Of a DNA stretch of 7,441 bases, positions 1 to 6,417 are shown one piece after another; the stretch's first letter is position 1, and every line of letters begins with the position of its first letter. The position numbers and the translations under genes were made by a program. Below the pieces are notes generated by a model. That model had not been told where the DNA came from. It saw only the letters and a list, made by a program, of their open reading frames with translations, and made no database searches. This stretch comes from Oscillospiraceae bacterium (GTDB lineage: Bacteria; Bacillota; Clostridia; Oscillospirales; Ruminococcaceae), in contig JAITVU010000045.1 in NCBI GenBank assembly GCA_031285645.1, forward strand, positions 1 through 7,441, given 5' to 3'.

Positions 1-1
1 C

Positions 2-766
2 CCGTTACATGTCGGCATCGCGAATATCAATTCGTCCGGGCAGTGCGTTATTTCGGGCGGCGTCGCGGGCGTTTCGGAAGCGGGCGACGCATTGGCCCGC
101 CGCGGTGCAAGGGTTGTCCCGCTGAATGTCAGTGCCGCTTATCACAGCCGGTATATGAAAACGGCGTCTGAACAGTTTAAACGCGAATTGGATACATACA
201 GGTTCCGCCCCGCCCAATATCCCGTTGTATCAAATATGGACACCGGCTTATACAGCGATAATAGCGATATGCCTGCCTTGCTGTCCAAACATATGACAGC
301 GCCTGTTTTGTGGTCGGATACGATGACGTATCTCGCGGATCATGACGTGCGATATGTTATCGAACTGGGCCCAAAAAATACCTTGTGCAGATTCTTTGGC
401 GATTTCCCCGATATCCCGGCCTGGCCGATTGATAATGATGAAGAGATGAATGCCATGTTGGCGCGGCTCGGGCAAGACTGTGCGATTTGGATTAAACAGT
501 TTATGGCAGTCTGTGTCGGCACCGAGAATTTAAACAGTGATGCAAAGGCATACGAGGAAGGCGCTGTTAAGCCTTACAGGCGATTGGAAGAAACCGTGGG
601 GCGGATAGAATCAGGAGAGTGGCTGCCATACGGGGAAATTCTCCGGCAGGCGTTTAACGACATGAAAAAGGTGTTGGCGGCAAAAAGGGTTCCAAGGTGC
701 GAAATGGAAGAGATATACGGGGATTTGGAGCTGTCCGATCAATTGATGAAGGAGCGCCATACATGA
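2..766 (+). CDS. Discrete malonyl-CoA:ACP acyltransferase (FabD/trans-AT type), 5' truncated by window edge
   Basis: The enzyme moves malonyl (or a related acyl) from CoA to the phosphopantetheine arm of an acyl carrier protein in the cytosol. The frame is open from base 2, so the start and the GHSxG nucleophile lie outside the window; 254 residues are visible. Visible residues 4-19 ([16 protein letters not shown]) match the conserved FabD/AT block, and residues 41-52 ([12 protein letters not shown]) carry the catalytic His at visible residue 48. The AYH form of the AFH motif fits malonyl specificity. From memory, HSRYM is commoner in discrete ATs of trans-AT polyketide synthases than in housekeeping FabD (HSPLM). 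After the ELGPKNTL block, where FabD proteins soon end, about 100 further charged, probably helical residues follow. The stop overlaps the rmlA start (ATGA), implying translational coupling. The AT family is secure; the PKS role is inferred from neighbours, and a fatty-acid FabD copy is the alternative. Confidence 0.88.
   Translation, partial: PLHVGIANINSSGQCVISGGVAGVSEAGDALARRGARVVPLNVSAAYHSRYMKTASEQFKRELDTYRFRPAQYPVVSNMDTGLYSDNSDMPALLSKHMTAPVLWSDTMTYLADHDVRYVIELGPKNTLCRFFGDFPDIPAWPIDNDEEMNAMLARLGQDCAIWIKQFMAVCVGTENLNSDAKAYEEGAVKPYRRLEETVGRIESGEWLPYGEILRQAFNDMKKVLAAKRVPRCEMEEIYGDLELSDQLMKERHT
749..754 (+). promoter_or_regulatory. Ribosome binding site fixing the rmlA start
   Basis: AAGGAG lies 8 nt before the ATG at 763, inside the end of the acyltransferase gene. 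The rmlA frame is open farther upstream with an in-frame ATG at 697, but only the ATG at 763 has this site and gives the canonical N-terminus [14 protein letters not shown]. Confidence 0.8.
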
Positions 767-1641
767 GAGGAATAGTCTTGGCAGGAGGCGCAGGAACGAG
801 GCTTTATCCCTTGACAATGGTTACATCGAAACAATTGTTGCCGGTTTATGACAAGCCTATGATATACTATCCATTATCGGTTTTAATGATGGCTGGTATT
901 CAGGATATCCTCATAATTTCAACACCCCAGGATCTGCCAAATTTTCAGCGCTTATTGGGGGATGGTTCCGATTACGGGATCTGTTTAAAATATGCGCAAC
1001 AGCCGTCGCCGGACGGTCTTGCGCAAGCGATTTTAATTGGCGAAGGATTTATTGGTAACGATTGTTGCGCTTTAATACTCGGGGACAATATATTCTACGG
1101 AAGCGGCTTAAAACAACACCTGAAAAATGCTGCGCAAAAAGAATATGGCGCAACGATATTCGGCTATCATGTTGAGGATCCCGGGCGATATGGGGTTGTT
1201 GAGTTTGATGAGGAAGGGAAAGTGATGTCTTTAGAAGAAAAGCCCTCTGTACCTAAATCAAATTATGCCGTTACAGGGCTGTATTTTTATGACGCGGATG
1301 TCTGCAGCTATGCGAAACAATTAAAACCCTCGCCTCGGGGAGAACTGGAAATTACGGATCTGAACCGGATATATCTCGACCGGGGCCGATTGGATGTGGT
1401 TATTCTTGGACAGGGCTTTGCGTGGATGGACACGGGCACTGTTGAGGCGCTCAACAACGCCTCTGAGTTTGTAAGATCCGTTGAATGTCTGCAAGGAATT
1501 CAAATATCGGCCATTGAAGAAATCGCCTACATAAATGGGTGGATCGATATTGATCATCTTCTGCGAGCTGTGAAAAAGCATGAAAAAACATTATATGGGA
1601 AGCACCTGAAAGCTGTCGCGGAAGGGAAATTGACCTGCTGA
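763..1641 (+). CDS. rmlA: Glucose-1-phosphate thymidylyltransferase RmlA
   Basis: RmlA joins dTTP and glucose-1-phosphate to give dTDP-glucose and pyrophosphate, the first step of dTDP-6-deoxysugar synthesis. The protein has 292 residues, a full-length family member. Visible features are the N-terminal nucleotide-binding signature GGAGTRLYP (8-16) with K23 of [13 protein letters not shown], the metal-binding ILGDNIFYG block (Asp108), the [18 protein letters not shown] stretch of the sugar-binding core, LEITDLN and the late GFAWMDTGT motif. All expected catalytic positions seem intact. The ATG at 763 overlaps the preceding acyltransferase stop by ATGA; the next gene, rmlC, follows after 14 nt. 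It is clearly part of the same transcript. The substrate could be dTTP or, less likely, UTP; family and neighbours make dTTP the natural reading. Confidence 0.97.
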   Translation: MRGIVLAGGAGTRLYPLTMVTSKQLLPVYDKPMIYYPLSVLMMAGIQDILIISTPQDLPNFQRLLGDGSDYGICLKYAQQPSPDGLAQAILIGEGFIGNDCCALILGDNIFYGSGLKQHLKNAAQKEYGATIFGYHVEDPGRYGVVEFDEEGKVMSLEEKPSVPKSNYAVTGLYFYDADVCSYAKQLKPSPRGELEITDLNRIYLDRGRLDVVILGQGFAWMDTGTVEALNNASEFVRSVECLQGIQISAIEEIAYINGWIDIDHLLRAVKKHEKTLYGKHLKAVAEGKLTC

Positions 1642-1655
1642 GAGGAGATTGCCGC

Positions 1656-2222
1656 ATGAAAGTAGTGAAAACCAAGCTGCGTGATGTGTACATACTTGAG
1701 CCGGAAATATTTGAGGATCAAAGGGGATGGTTTATGGAGAGCTGGTCCGCGAAGAAAATGGATATGGCCGGACTTCATTACGCATTCGTGCAGGATAATC
1801 ACTCTTTCTCTTCCCGAAAAGGTGTGTTGAGGGGGCTTCATTATCAAAAGGGCGATCATGCGCAAGCAAAACTGATACGATGTATATGTGGCGCCGTACT
1901 GGATGTTGCCGTTGATTTGCGCAAAGGCTCTCCAACATTTAAACAATGGATGAGTATTGAATTGACGGCGGAGAATCGACGCCAACTCTTGATTCCCCGG
2001 GGCCTTGCCCACGGTTTTGTAACACTGACGGATGAGGTTGAATTTTTCTACAAAGCGGATCATTATTATGATCCAGACTCGGAGCGCGGCATTTTATGGA
2101 ATGACCCTGAAATTGGCATTGATTGGCCCGTTGATATCAAACCAATTCTATCGGAAAAAGATTCGGCGGCGCCGCTGCTTTCAGATAGTGATTATGATTT
2201 TGAATATGGAAGAGTAATATGA
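1656..2222 (+). CDS. rmlC: dTDP-4-dehydrorhamnose 3,5-epimerase RmlC
   Basis: This cupin-fold epimerase inverts C3 and C5 of dTDP-4-keto-6-deoxy-D-glucose to give dTDP-4-keto-L-rhamnose. The 188 residues match the family length. The core signature QDNHSFSSRKGVLRGLHYQ spans 46-64. His62, Lys72, Tyr132 and Tyr138 sit one position before the catalytic and binding residues I recall for Salmonella RmlC (His63, Lys73, Tyr133, Tyr139), so the enzyme should be a true 3,5-epimerase and not a 3,4-ketoisomerase of the FdtA/QdtA type. The LLIPRGLAHGF and GILWNDPEIGIDWP blocks are also present. AGGAG at 1643-1647 lies 8 nt before the start. The stop overlaps the rmlB start as ATGA (2219-2222). Gene order rmlA-rmlC-rmlB without an adjacent rmlD is notable. 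Confidence 0.96.
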   Translation: MKVVKTKLRDVYILEPEIFEDQRGWFMESWSAKKMDMAGLHYAFVQDNHSFSSRKGVLRGLHYQKGDHAQAKLIRCICGAVLDVAVDLRKGSPTFKQWMSIELTAENRRQLLIPRGLAHGFVTLTDEVEFFYKADHYYDPDSERGILWNDPEIGIDWPVDIKPILSEKDSAAPLLSDSDYDFEYGRVI

Positions 2223-3217
2223 GGATTTTGATAACGGGTGGAGCCGGTTTCATCGGCAGCAATTACATAAACTATATACTTCATCAAGACGCGGACGATC
2301 AGATCGTCTGCATGGATGCGCTCACATATGCCGGTAACCTTGATAATTTAACGCGGGTGAGGAATCACCCCGGTTTTACTTTTATAAAAGGCAATATCAG
2401 TGACAGGGAAAGAGTTTATACAGTCTTCAAAGAATATTGTCCGGAAGCAGTCGTCAATTTTGCGGCGGAAAGTCATGTGGATCGCTCCATTGAGTTTCCG
2501 GATGTTTTTCTGCAGACTAATGTTGTCGGGACCGGCGTACTGTTGGACGCAAGCTGTCAATTTGGTGTGAAACGCTTTCATCAGGTATCGACCGATGAGG
2601 TTTATGGCGATCTGCCGTTGGACTGCCCTGATCTGTGGTTGACGGAAAAGTCGCCGCTAAATGCAAGCAGCCCGTACTCAGCGTCCAAAGCGTCGGCGGA
2701 TTTACTTGTTTTGTCATATTATCGGACTTATCGTGTAAATGCGACGATTTCCCGGTGTTCAAATAATTATGGACCATACCAATACCCGGAAAAATTGATC
2801 CCGCTTATGGTGCGCAACATTTTGAAAGGCATAGAACTGCCGATTTACGGTAAAGGGGATAACATCCGTGATTGGCTGTATGTGGGCGATCACTGTTCCG
2901 CCATCGATTTGATCCTTCGCAAAGGGGCGGCGGGAGAGGTTTATAACGTTGGAGGGCACAATGAAAAACGTAATATCGATGTTGTGAATATGATTATTGA
3001 ACAACTGGGAAAAGGCAAATCCCTGCTGAAATTTATCCCCGATCGGCCCGGACACGACAGACGATATGCGATCGACCCCACTAAAATAACGGAGGAATTA
3101 GGTTGGAGTCCGAAAACATGTTTTGAACATGGTCTTAAACAAACGATTGACTGGTATGTCAATAATCGTGACTGGTGGGATACTGTGAATAAAACCGGGC
3201 GACAATCACCCCAATAG
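2219..3217 (+). CDS. rmlB: dTDP-glucose 4,6-dehydratase RmlB
   Basis: RmlB is an NAD-dependent extended short-chain dehydrogenase that converts dTDP-glucose to dTDP-4-keto-6-deoxyglucose. The 332 residues are typical. The Rossmann glycine motif GGAGFIGSN is at 7-15, AAESHVDRS at 82-90, the catalytic Thr125-Asp126-Glu127 within STDEVYG, and the YxxxK pair at Tyr153 and Lys157 (YSASK). The NNYGPYQYPEKLIP and DNIRDWLYVGDH substrate-binding blocks and the late RPGHDRRYAID motif specific to RmlB are present, which separates it from UDP-galactose 4-epimerase relatives. Its start codon overlaps the rmlC stop; GGAAGAG at 2208-2214 is a modest binding site at short spacing, so reinitiation from rmlC probably matters. 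Its 4-keto product feeds RmlC and possibly the next gene's aminotransferase. Confidence 0.97.
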   Translation: MRILITGGAGFIGSNYINYILHQDADDQIVCMDALTYAGNLDNLTRVRNHPGFTFIKGNISDRERVYTVFKEYCPEAVVNFAAESHVDRSIEFPDVFLQTNVVGTGVLLDASCQFGVKRFHQVSTDEVYGDLPLDCPDLWLTEKSPLNASSPYSASKASADLLVLSYYRTYRVNATISRCSNNYGPYQYPEKLIPLMVRNILKGIELPIYGKGDNIRDWLYVGDHCSAIDLILRKGAAGEVYNVGGHNEKRNIDVVNMIIEQLGKGKSLLKFIPDRPGHDRRYAIDPTKITEELGWSPKTCFEHGLKQTIDWYVNNRDWWDTVNKTGRQSPQ

Positions 3218-3222
3218 GTCGC

Positions 3223-3230
3223 GGAAAGGA
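3223..3230 (+). promoter_or_regulatory. Ribosome binding site that decides the aminotransferase start
   Basis: GGAAAGGA ends 10 nt before the ATG at 3241 but only 1 nt before the in-frame ATG at 3232. The spacing favours translation from 3241, removing three residues (MNN) from the longest reading. Confidence 0.7.
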
Positions 3231-3240
3231 AATGAACAAT

Positions 3241-4392
3241 ATGGCGATACAACTTTTTATGCCCGCTTTTCAAATTGAAGAATGTCTGGCGGAAATCCGG
3301 GAATGTCTCGAGAAGGGCTGGACGGGACTCGGATACAAAACGATCGAGTTTGAAGAAGCCTGGAAAGACTATAGCGGCCATGAGAACGCGCACTTTCTTT
3401 CTTCCGCCACGGCGGGTTTACATCAGGCGGTTAAAATTCTCAAACGACAATATAACTGGCGTGATGGTGACGAGATTATCACAACACCGATCACATTCGT
3501 TTCGTCTAATCACGCGATTTTATATGAAAATATGGTGGCGCGCTTTGCGGATGTCGACCAATATCTTTGTCTGGACCCGCATTCCGTGAAGTCCCGGATC
3601 AATGAAAAGACACGGGCGGTTCTCTTTGTGGGTTACGGCGGATCATTCGGGCAGTTAAACGAAATCATCGAGATTTGTAGGGAATACGGCCTCAAACTGA
3701 TTCTGGACGCGGCGCATATGGCGGGCAGCCGTGTTAAGGGAAAATTTCCGGGCGTATTCGACGGCATTGATGTGACGGTCTATTCGTTTCAGGCGGTCAA
3801 AAATCTGCCTACGGCCGACAGTGGCATGATCTGCTTCAAAGATCCTGAAATGGACGCGGTCTGTCGCAAGATGACATGGATGGGCATCAATAAAGACACA
3901 TATGCCCGTTTTAATAAAGCAGGCAACTATAAATGGAATTATGATGTTGAGTTTGTCGGATATAAGCATCACGGCAACTCTATAATGGCGGCCATCGGGC
4001 TTGTTCAACTGAAATATCTTGAGCGTGACAATGCCTACCGGCGCCAGATCTGCAATTGGTACGATGACTTTTTTGCGGGGAACGACGATGTAAAACCCAT
4101 TCCCGTGACATATCGCGCTGATTGCTCCAGACATCTGTACGCGATATGCGTACCGGACCGGGACGGCCTCATTGAACACCTGAACTCACTTGAGATTTAT
4201 CCCGGCGTTCACTACACGGATAACACGGAATATGAGATATATGCCTATGATCATGGGAAATGTCCGCATGCCCATGAAGTCTGCCGGCATATATTGTCAC
4301 TGCCGCTTCATATGCGGCTTTCTTTCGACGATGTGCGGATTATATCCGGCGCAGTCAATGCGTACACAACGTCAATGCTGACTTTAATATGA
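3241..4392 (+). CDS. DegT/DnrJ/EryC1/StrS-family PLP-dependent sugar aminotransferase
   Basis: Enzymes of this family use PLP and usually glutamate to aminate keto-sugar nucleotides at C3 or C4. The product from the ATG at 3241 has 383 residues, the normal length. The PLP aspartate is in LILDAAHMAGS (Asp156, with His159 where many members have Gln), and the Schiff-base lysine is Lys187 in SFQAVKNLPTADSGM. Both catalytic residues are intact, so the enzyme should be active. The KNLPTAD form, in place of the common LTTGEGG, marks a distinct subgroup. It sits 23 nt after rmlB, so a keto-6-deoxy sugar made by RmlB or RmlC is the likely substrate, giving an amino-6-deoxy sugar. Sequence alone does not tell C3 from C4 or the stereochemistry. 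A 65-nt gap separates it from the next gene. Confidence 0.9.
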   Translation: MAIQLFMPAFQIEECLAEIRECLEKGWTGLGYKTIEFEEAWKDYSGHENAHFLSSATAGLHQAVKILKRQYNWRDGDEIITTPITFVSSNHAILYENMVARFADVDQYLCLDPHSVKSRINEKTRAVLFVGYGGSFGQLNEIIEICREYGLKLILDAAHMAGSRVKGKFPGVFDGIDVTVYSFQAVKNLPTADSGMICFKDPEMDAVCRKMTWMGINKDTYARFNKAGNYKWNYDVEFVGYKHHGNSIMAAIGLVQLKYLERDNAYRRQICNWYDDFFAGNDDVKPIPVTYRADCSRHLYAICVPDRDGLIEHLNSLEIYPGVHYTDNTEYEIYAYDHGKCPHAHEVCRHILSLPLHMRLSFDDVRIISGAVNAYTTSMLTLI

Positions 4393-4444
4393 AATAAGCG
4401 CCATTAAAATACAGATAAATACGGGTACGCACGCTTCTTTGAAA

Positions 4445-4450
4445 AGAGGG
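4445..4450 (+). promoter_or_regulatory. Ribosome binding site supporting a TTG start
   Basis: AGAGGG (4445-4450) lies 7 nt before the TTG at 4458. No ATG in the correct frame has a comparable site nearby, so the TTG is the best start for the following gene. Confidence 0.6.
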
Positions 4451-4457
4451 TTTATAG

Positions 4458-5558
4458 TTGAAAACTGATCGTATCGTTTTACCCATCGCCAAAAACAATC
4501 TCATTACAACATGGTCCTCAACAAACCATTTATTTGCCATACTCTTGAATAACACAAATTCATACGAATGGATACTCAATACTTACGTCAATATATATGG
4601 CTTCACTTATAAACGGGAGAACGTTGTGTACGCGCCGAATTTTCATTACACCTGTTTAAGTTATCCGAATTCGGCGCATTATCCCGGAAACGCATGGGAC
4701 TCGTGCCCATTCATATCAAAACATTCTGTGGACAGAAGCACAATCAAAAGAAAATATGACTCAGTCGTCGATTTCTTATACGAGTGTACGGCGAACAATT
4801 ACTACGTATGCACAGAGACAAAAAATCTGTTTTCAGATGACGGCGTGCATACATCCCTTGTTTTTGGCATGGACCCGGAGCAAAAGAAGGTATCTGTTTG
4901 CGACCATTTTTATCAGGGAAAATACGGCGAAAAACTCATCAATTATTCGGCTTATGAGAAAGCGTATCAGGAAGTCGACGACTTATTGCGGAATGGATAT
5001 TTTGAAAAATCCCAGGTCAAGAACAGAGCGCATGAAGTGGATTATGTTTATTACATAAAACCGATTAACGGCCACTATGCATTCAATATTGAATTGTTCA
5101 AATATGACTTGACATCCTATTTGAATTCAGATAATAATATTGGCTTTATGGGAAAAAAAGATAACTTCTATTCGAGCTACAGTGACTGCGCATATGGACT
5201 TGATACCTATAACCTGCTCATCGACTATCTTAATAATTTATCTGAGGGTAAAATAGAGTTTGAAGATTACAGGTCATTCACCTTTTTAAAAGAACATAAA
5301 ACGCTGATGCAAAAAAGGCTGGTCTATTTATACGATAAAGGATATTTAAGCTGCGATTCCACTGTAACAAGGTGGGCTGAAATCTGCGACGCATTTACAC
5401 TGATACAGGACCTGTTTATAAAATATACGATAACAGACAATCAGGAGACACTAAAGAAAATACTGGCATTGATTTATGATACGCGCAGGGTTGAAAAAGA
5501 AGTTTTAAAGGCGCTTTGTCTCACGCTTGAGAAGACGGGGAACGCCCAGGTTATATAG
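4458..5558 (+). CDS. BtrH-like / peptidase C39-like protein of biosynthetic clusters (putative acyl or peptidyl transferase)
   Basis: The product has 366 residues from a TTG start, with no signal peptide or membrane segment. I recognise only a family resemblance: the layout recalls BtrH-type proteins (papain/C39-like N-terminal domain plus a helical second half) found beside NRPS and PKS genes in Firmicutes. The HTSLVFGMD segment (131-139) followed by VSVCDHFYQGKYGE (145-158) looks like the catalytic His and Asp/Asn strands of that fold. The second half has YGLDTYNLLIDYL and a DYRSFTFLKEHKTLMQKRLVYL stretch (a conserved-looking helix) and ends in helical residues. BtrH itself moves an acyl group from a carrier protein onto an aminoglycoside. 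The N-terminal 65 residues contain no Cys, so the nucleophile expected near residue 20 (TTWSSTNH) appears to be Ser/Thr or absent. Base composition is more AT-rich than the upstream genes, hinting at separate origin. The gene is certain as coding; the function is tentative. Confidence 0.6.
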   Translation: MKTDRIVLPIAKNNLITTWSSTNHLFAILLNNTNSYEWILNTYVNIYGFTYKRENVVYAPNFHYTCLSYPNSAHYPGNAWDSCPFISKHSVDRSTIKRKYDSVVDFLYECTANNYYVCTETKNLFSDDGVHTSLVFGMDPEQKKVSVCDHFYQGKYGEKLINYSAYEKAYQEVDDLLRNGYFEKSQVKNRAHEVDYVYYIKPINGHYAFNIELFKYDLTSYLNSDNNIGFMGKKDNFYSSYSDCAYGLDTYNLLIDYLNNLSEGKIEFEDYRSFTFLKEHKTLMQKRLVYLYDKGYLSCDSTVTRWAEICDAFTLIQDLFIKYTITDNQETLKKILALIYDTRRVEKEVLKALCLTLEKTGNAQVI

Positions 5559-5566
5559 TTGGGCGT
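5542..5566 (+). terminator. Small stem-loop over the stop codon of the BtrH-like gene
   Basis: ACGCCCA (5542-5548) pairs perfectly with TGGGCGT (5560-5566) around an 11-nt loop containing the TAG stop. There is no U-tract after it, so as an intrinsic terminator it is weak; it may protect the 3' end or simply be chance. Confidence 0.3.
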
Positions 5567-5656
5567 GTGCCTACTGCGACGTTTCGCATGGATATGACGA
5601 GGTATAGGCAGCTTCGCGACGCACGGCGTTTGCCGTATATTTAAAATTGTGTAGCA

Positions 5657-5678
5657 GTTATACCTGTACAGCTATAAC
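5657..5678. repeat. 22-nt near-perfect palindrome (operator-like dyad)
   Basis: The half-sites GTTATA (5657-5662) and TATAAC (5673-5678) flank the self-complementary core CTGTACAG (5664-5671). Ten of eleven base pairs are symmetric; the only break is the C/C pair at 5663 and 5672. This resembles a dimeric regulator site in form, but it lies between two convergent genes with no start nearby, so a role as operator is not established. Confidence 0.45.
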
Positions 5679-5700
5679 AAGCCGTCTTAACGACCGTCAA

Positions 5701-5743
5701 TGCAGAAAGAGGATGTGCCATCATAAAACATTCTCTTTCTGCA
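5701..5743. terminator. 16-bp stem-loop, probable intrinsic terminator
   Basis: TGCAGAAAGAGGATGT (5701-5716) pairs with ACATTCTCTTTCTGCA (5728-5743) with one G-U pair and an 11-nt loop. On the plus strand it is followed by ATTATTTAATTT, a moderate U-tract, so it could end the biosynthetic operon. On the minus strand it lies 10 nt past the stop of the ppdK-like relic, but no U run follows in that direction. Confidence 0.5.
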
Positions 5744-5753
5744 ATTATTTAAT

Positions 5754-5789
5754 TTACCGGGGGAACCGCAGTGCCGCCTGGGCCGCGGC
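5754..5789 (-). pseudogene. Relic of a ppdK 3' end (last 11 codons plus stop)
   Basis: Read on the minus strand, this stretch gives AAAQAALRFPR and then TAA. The intact ppdK to the right ends AAAQAALKYPR and TAG: nine of eleven residues are identical, and the two changes (K/R, Y/F) are conservative. At DNA level the copies differ at roughly a third of positions, mostly synonymous, so this would be the end of a diverged PPDK and not a recent duplicate. The block is GC-rich in AT-rich surroundings. Similarity begins at the base where the GNAT stop codon begins (5789) and does not extend into the GNAT gene. Eleven residues is short, so coincidence cannot be fully excluded, but the matching stop position argues for a true remnant. 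Confidence 0.55.
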
Positions 5790-6250
5790 TATATATGGGA
5801 ACGCAATACCAATTTGCATCGTTCATTACCGAAGCCGTCAAATAATGTATTATCAATTTCCTTAAATCCATGTTTCAGATATACATGACGCGCAGGCAAT
5901 CCGGGTATATAATTTTCTCGATATGTTTCGACTGTTATTCCTACTGAATGATATAATTTGCATAGTGCGGTTTTGAGCAAATCACTTCCTATACCTTGAT
6001 TTCTGTAAGCCTCAAGAACACCAAACCATGTAATTCTACTATAATGACGTGGAAAACCAATAAAGCCAACACATTTTCCAGCCGTTTCATCAAACGCCGT
6101 TATAGCCTCATTCTGCCTTATTTTCCGTTCTGCGTAGTCTATGAATTCTAGATCATTTGCCATTGTGGGATTACCAAAGATATCCGCGACATCGCTTGCG
6201 ACCCATATCCAACCGCCGAAGTCACCTAACTGGGCATTTCGAATGAGCAT
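5789..6250 (-). CDS. GNAT-family N-acetyltransferase
   Basis: GNAT enzymes transfer acetyl from acetyl-CoA to an amine of a small molecule, antibiotic or protein; the acceptor here cannot be read from sequence. The product has 153 residues, a normal single-domain length. The acetyl-CoA pyrophosphate-binding motif A is at 82-91 (YRNQGIGSDL, fitting Q/RxxGxG/A), preceded by the strand ITWFGVLEA, and the protein ends with the usual YLKHGFKEID strand-turn. A strong AGGAGG (complement of 6257-6262) lies 6 nt before the ATG. A TACAAT -10-like box is at 6291-6296 (minus strand) but its -35 is poor. The gene is AT-rich compared with ppdK, is separated from it by a terminator and is probably transcribed on its own. 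Its stop directly abuts a ppdK-like 3' relic, suggesting it arrived by recombination there. Confidence 0.88.
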   Translation of the reverse strand: MLIRNAQLGDFGGWIWVASDVADIFGNPTMANDLEFIDYAERKIRQNEAITAFDETAGKCVGFIGFPRHYSRITWFGVLEAYRNQGIGSDLLKTALCKLYHSVGITVETYRENYIPGLPARHVYLKHGFKEIDNTLFDGFGNERCKLVLRSHI

Positions 6251-6364
6251 ACCGAACCTCCTAAATTGTTATTGACTAATCAGTATGAAAATTGTATCAA
6301 ACAATCGAGAAAATGAATAGACTTTTTGTTTCTGCTGTGATATGCTTATAATTATCTGTACACA
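6251..6364. other. AT-rich intergenic region upstream of the GNAT gene
   Basis: This stretch holds the GNAT ribosome binding site (6257-6262) and presumably its promoter on the minus strand. Promoter-like hexamers occur in both directions (minus TACAAT at 6291-6296; plus TTGACT at 6272-6277 with TATCAA at 6295-6300; plus TATAAT at 6347-6352), but AT-richness makes such matches common and none is convincing alone. Confidence 0.4.
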
Positions 6365-6398
6365 AAAACAGGGTGTGCCACTTGGCACACCCTGTTTT
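6364..6398 (-). terminator. Strong intrinsic terminator of ppdK
   Basis: AAAACAGGGTGTGCCA (6365-6380) and TGGCACACCCTGTTTT (6383-6398) form a perfect 16-bp inverted repeat with a minimal loop. On the minus strand the GC-rich stem is followed by TTTTT (complement of 6364-6368), a classical Rho-independent terminator. It begins 19 nt after the ppdK stop and insulates the GNAT gene from ppdK read-through. The plus strand also has a TTTTCTTC run, so it may work in both directions. Confidence 0.93.
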
Positions 6399-6417
6399 CT
6401 TCATTCTATTGAAACTA

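Larger units (their letters stand above)
5559..5753. other. Non-coding, structure-rich boundary between convergent units
   Basis: No supportable gene is seen in these 195 bases. Short hairpins follow each other: TGCGA/TCGCA around a CGTT loop (5575-5588), enclosed by TGCCTA (5568-5573) and TAGGCA (5605-5610); ACGGC/GCCGT around GTTT (5623-5636) followed by an AT-rich run; then the 22-nt palindrome and the 16-bp stem-loop listed separately. The plus-strand operon and the minus-strand GNAT gene both run into this stretch, so transcription endings are expected here. A structured RNA or an interspersed repeat is also possible. Confidence 0.5.

Noticed and set aside
697..762. Extended N-terminus for RmlA from the ATG at 697
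   Set aside because: The added residues resemble no RmlA, overlap the acyltransferase, and the site at 749-754 plus the canonical MRGIVLAGG start favour 763.
1554..2063. Minus-strand open frame of 169 codons over rmlA/rmlC
   Set aside because: It lies opposite two intact conserved genes with all motifs in place, and its translation shows no family signature.
1656..2222. RmlC as a 3,4-ketoisomerase (FdtA/QdtA type), suggested by the neighbouring aminotransferase
   Set aside because: His62, Lys72, Tyr132 and the full QDNHS...GLHYQ signature are those of true 3,5-epimerases.
3655..4179. Minus-strand open frame of 174 codons inside the aminotransferase gene
   Set aside because: It is a shadow of the DegT enzyme, whose catalytic motifs are in the plus frame; no start signals were seen.
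5542..5743. CRISPR array or integron attC site in the hairpin-rich boundary
   Set aside because: There are no regularly spaced direct repeats, and the half-sites do not fit the GTTRRRY/RYYYAAC core of attC.
5647..5865. Plus-strand open frame of 72 codons in the boundary region
   Set aside because: It crosses the palindrome, the 16-bp stem-loop, the ppdK relic and the end of the GNAT gene; it is Cys/Arg-rich without a motif and is better explained as non-coding.
6272..6300. Plus-strand promoter-like TTGACT-17-TATCAA
   Set aside because: Downstream on the plus strand lies only the antisense of ppdK, and the AT-rich context makes such matches likely by chance.
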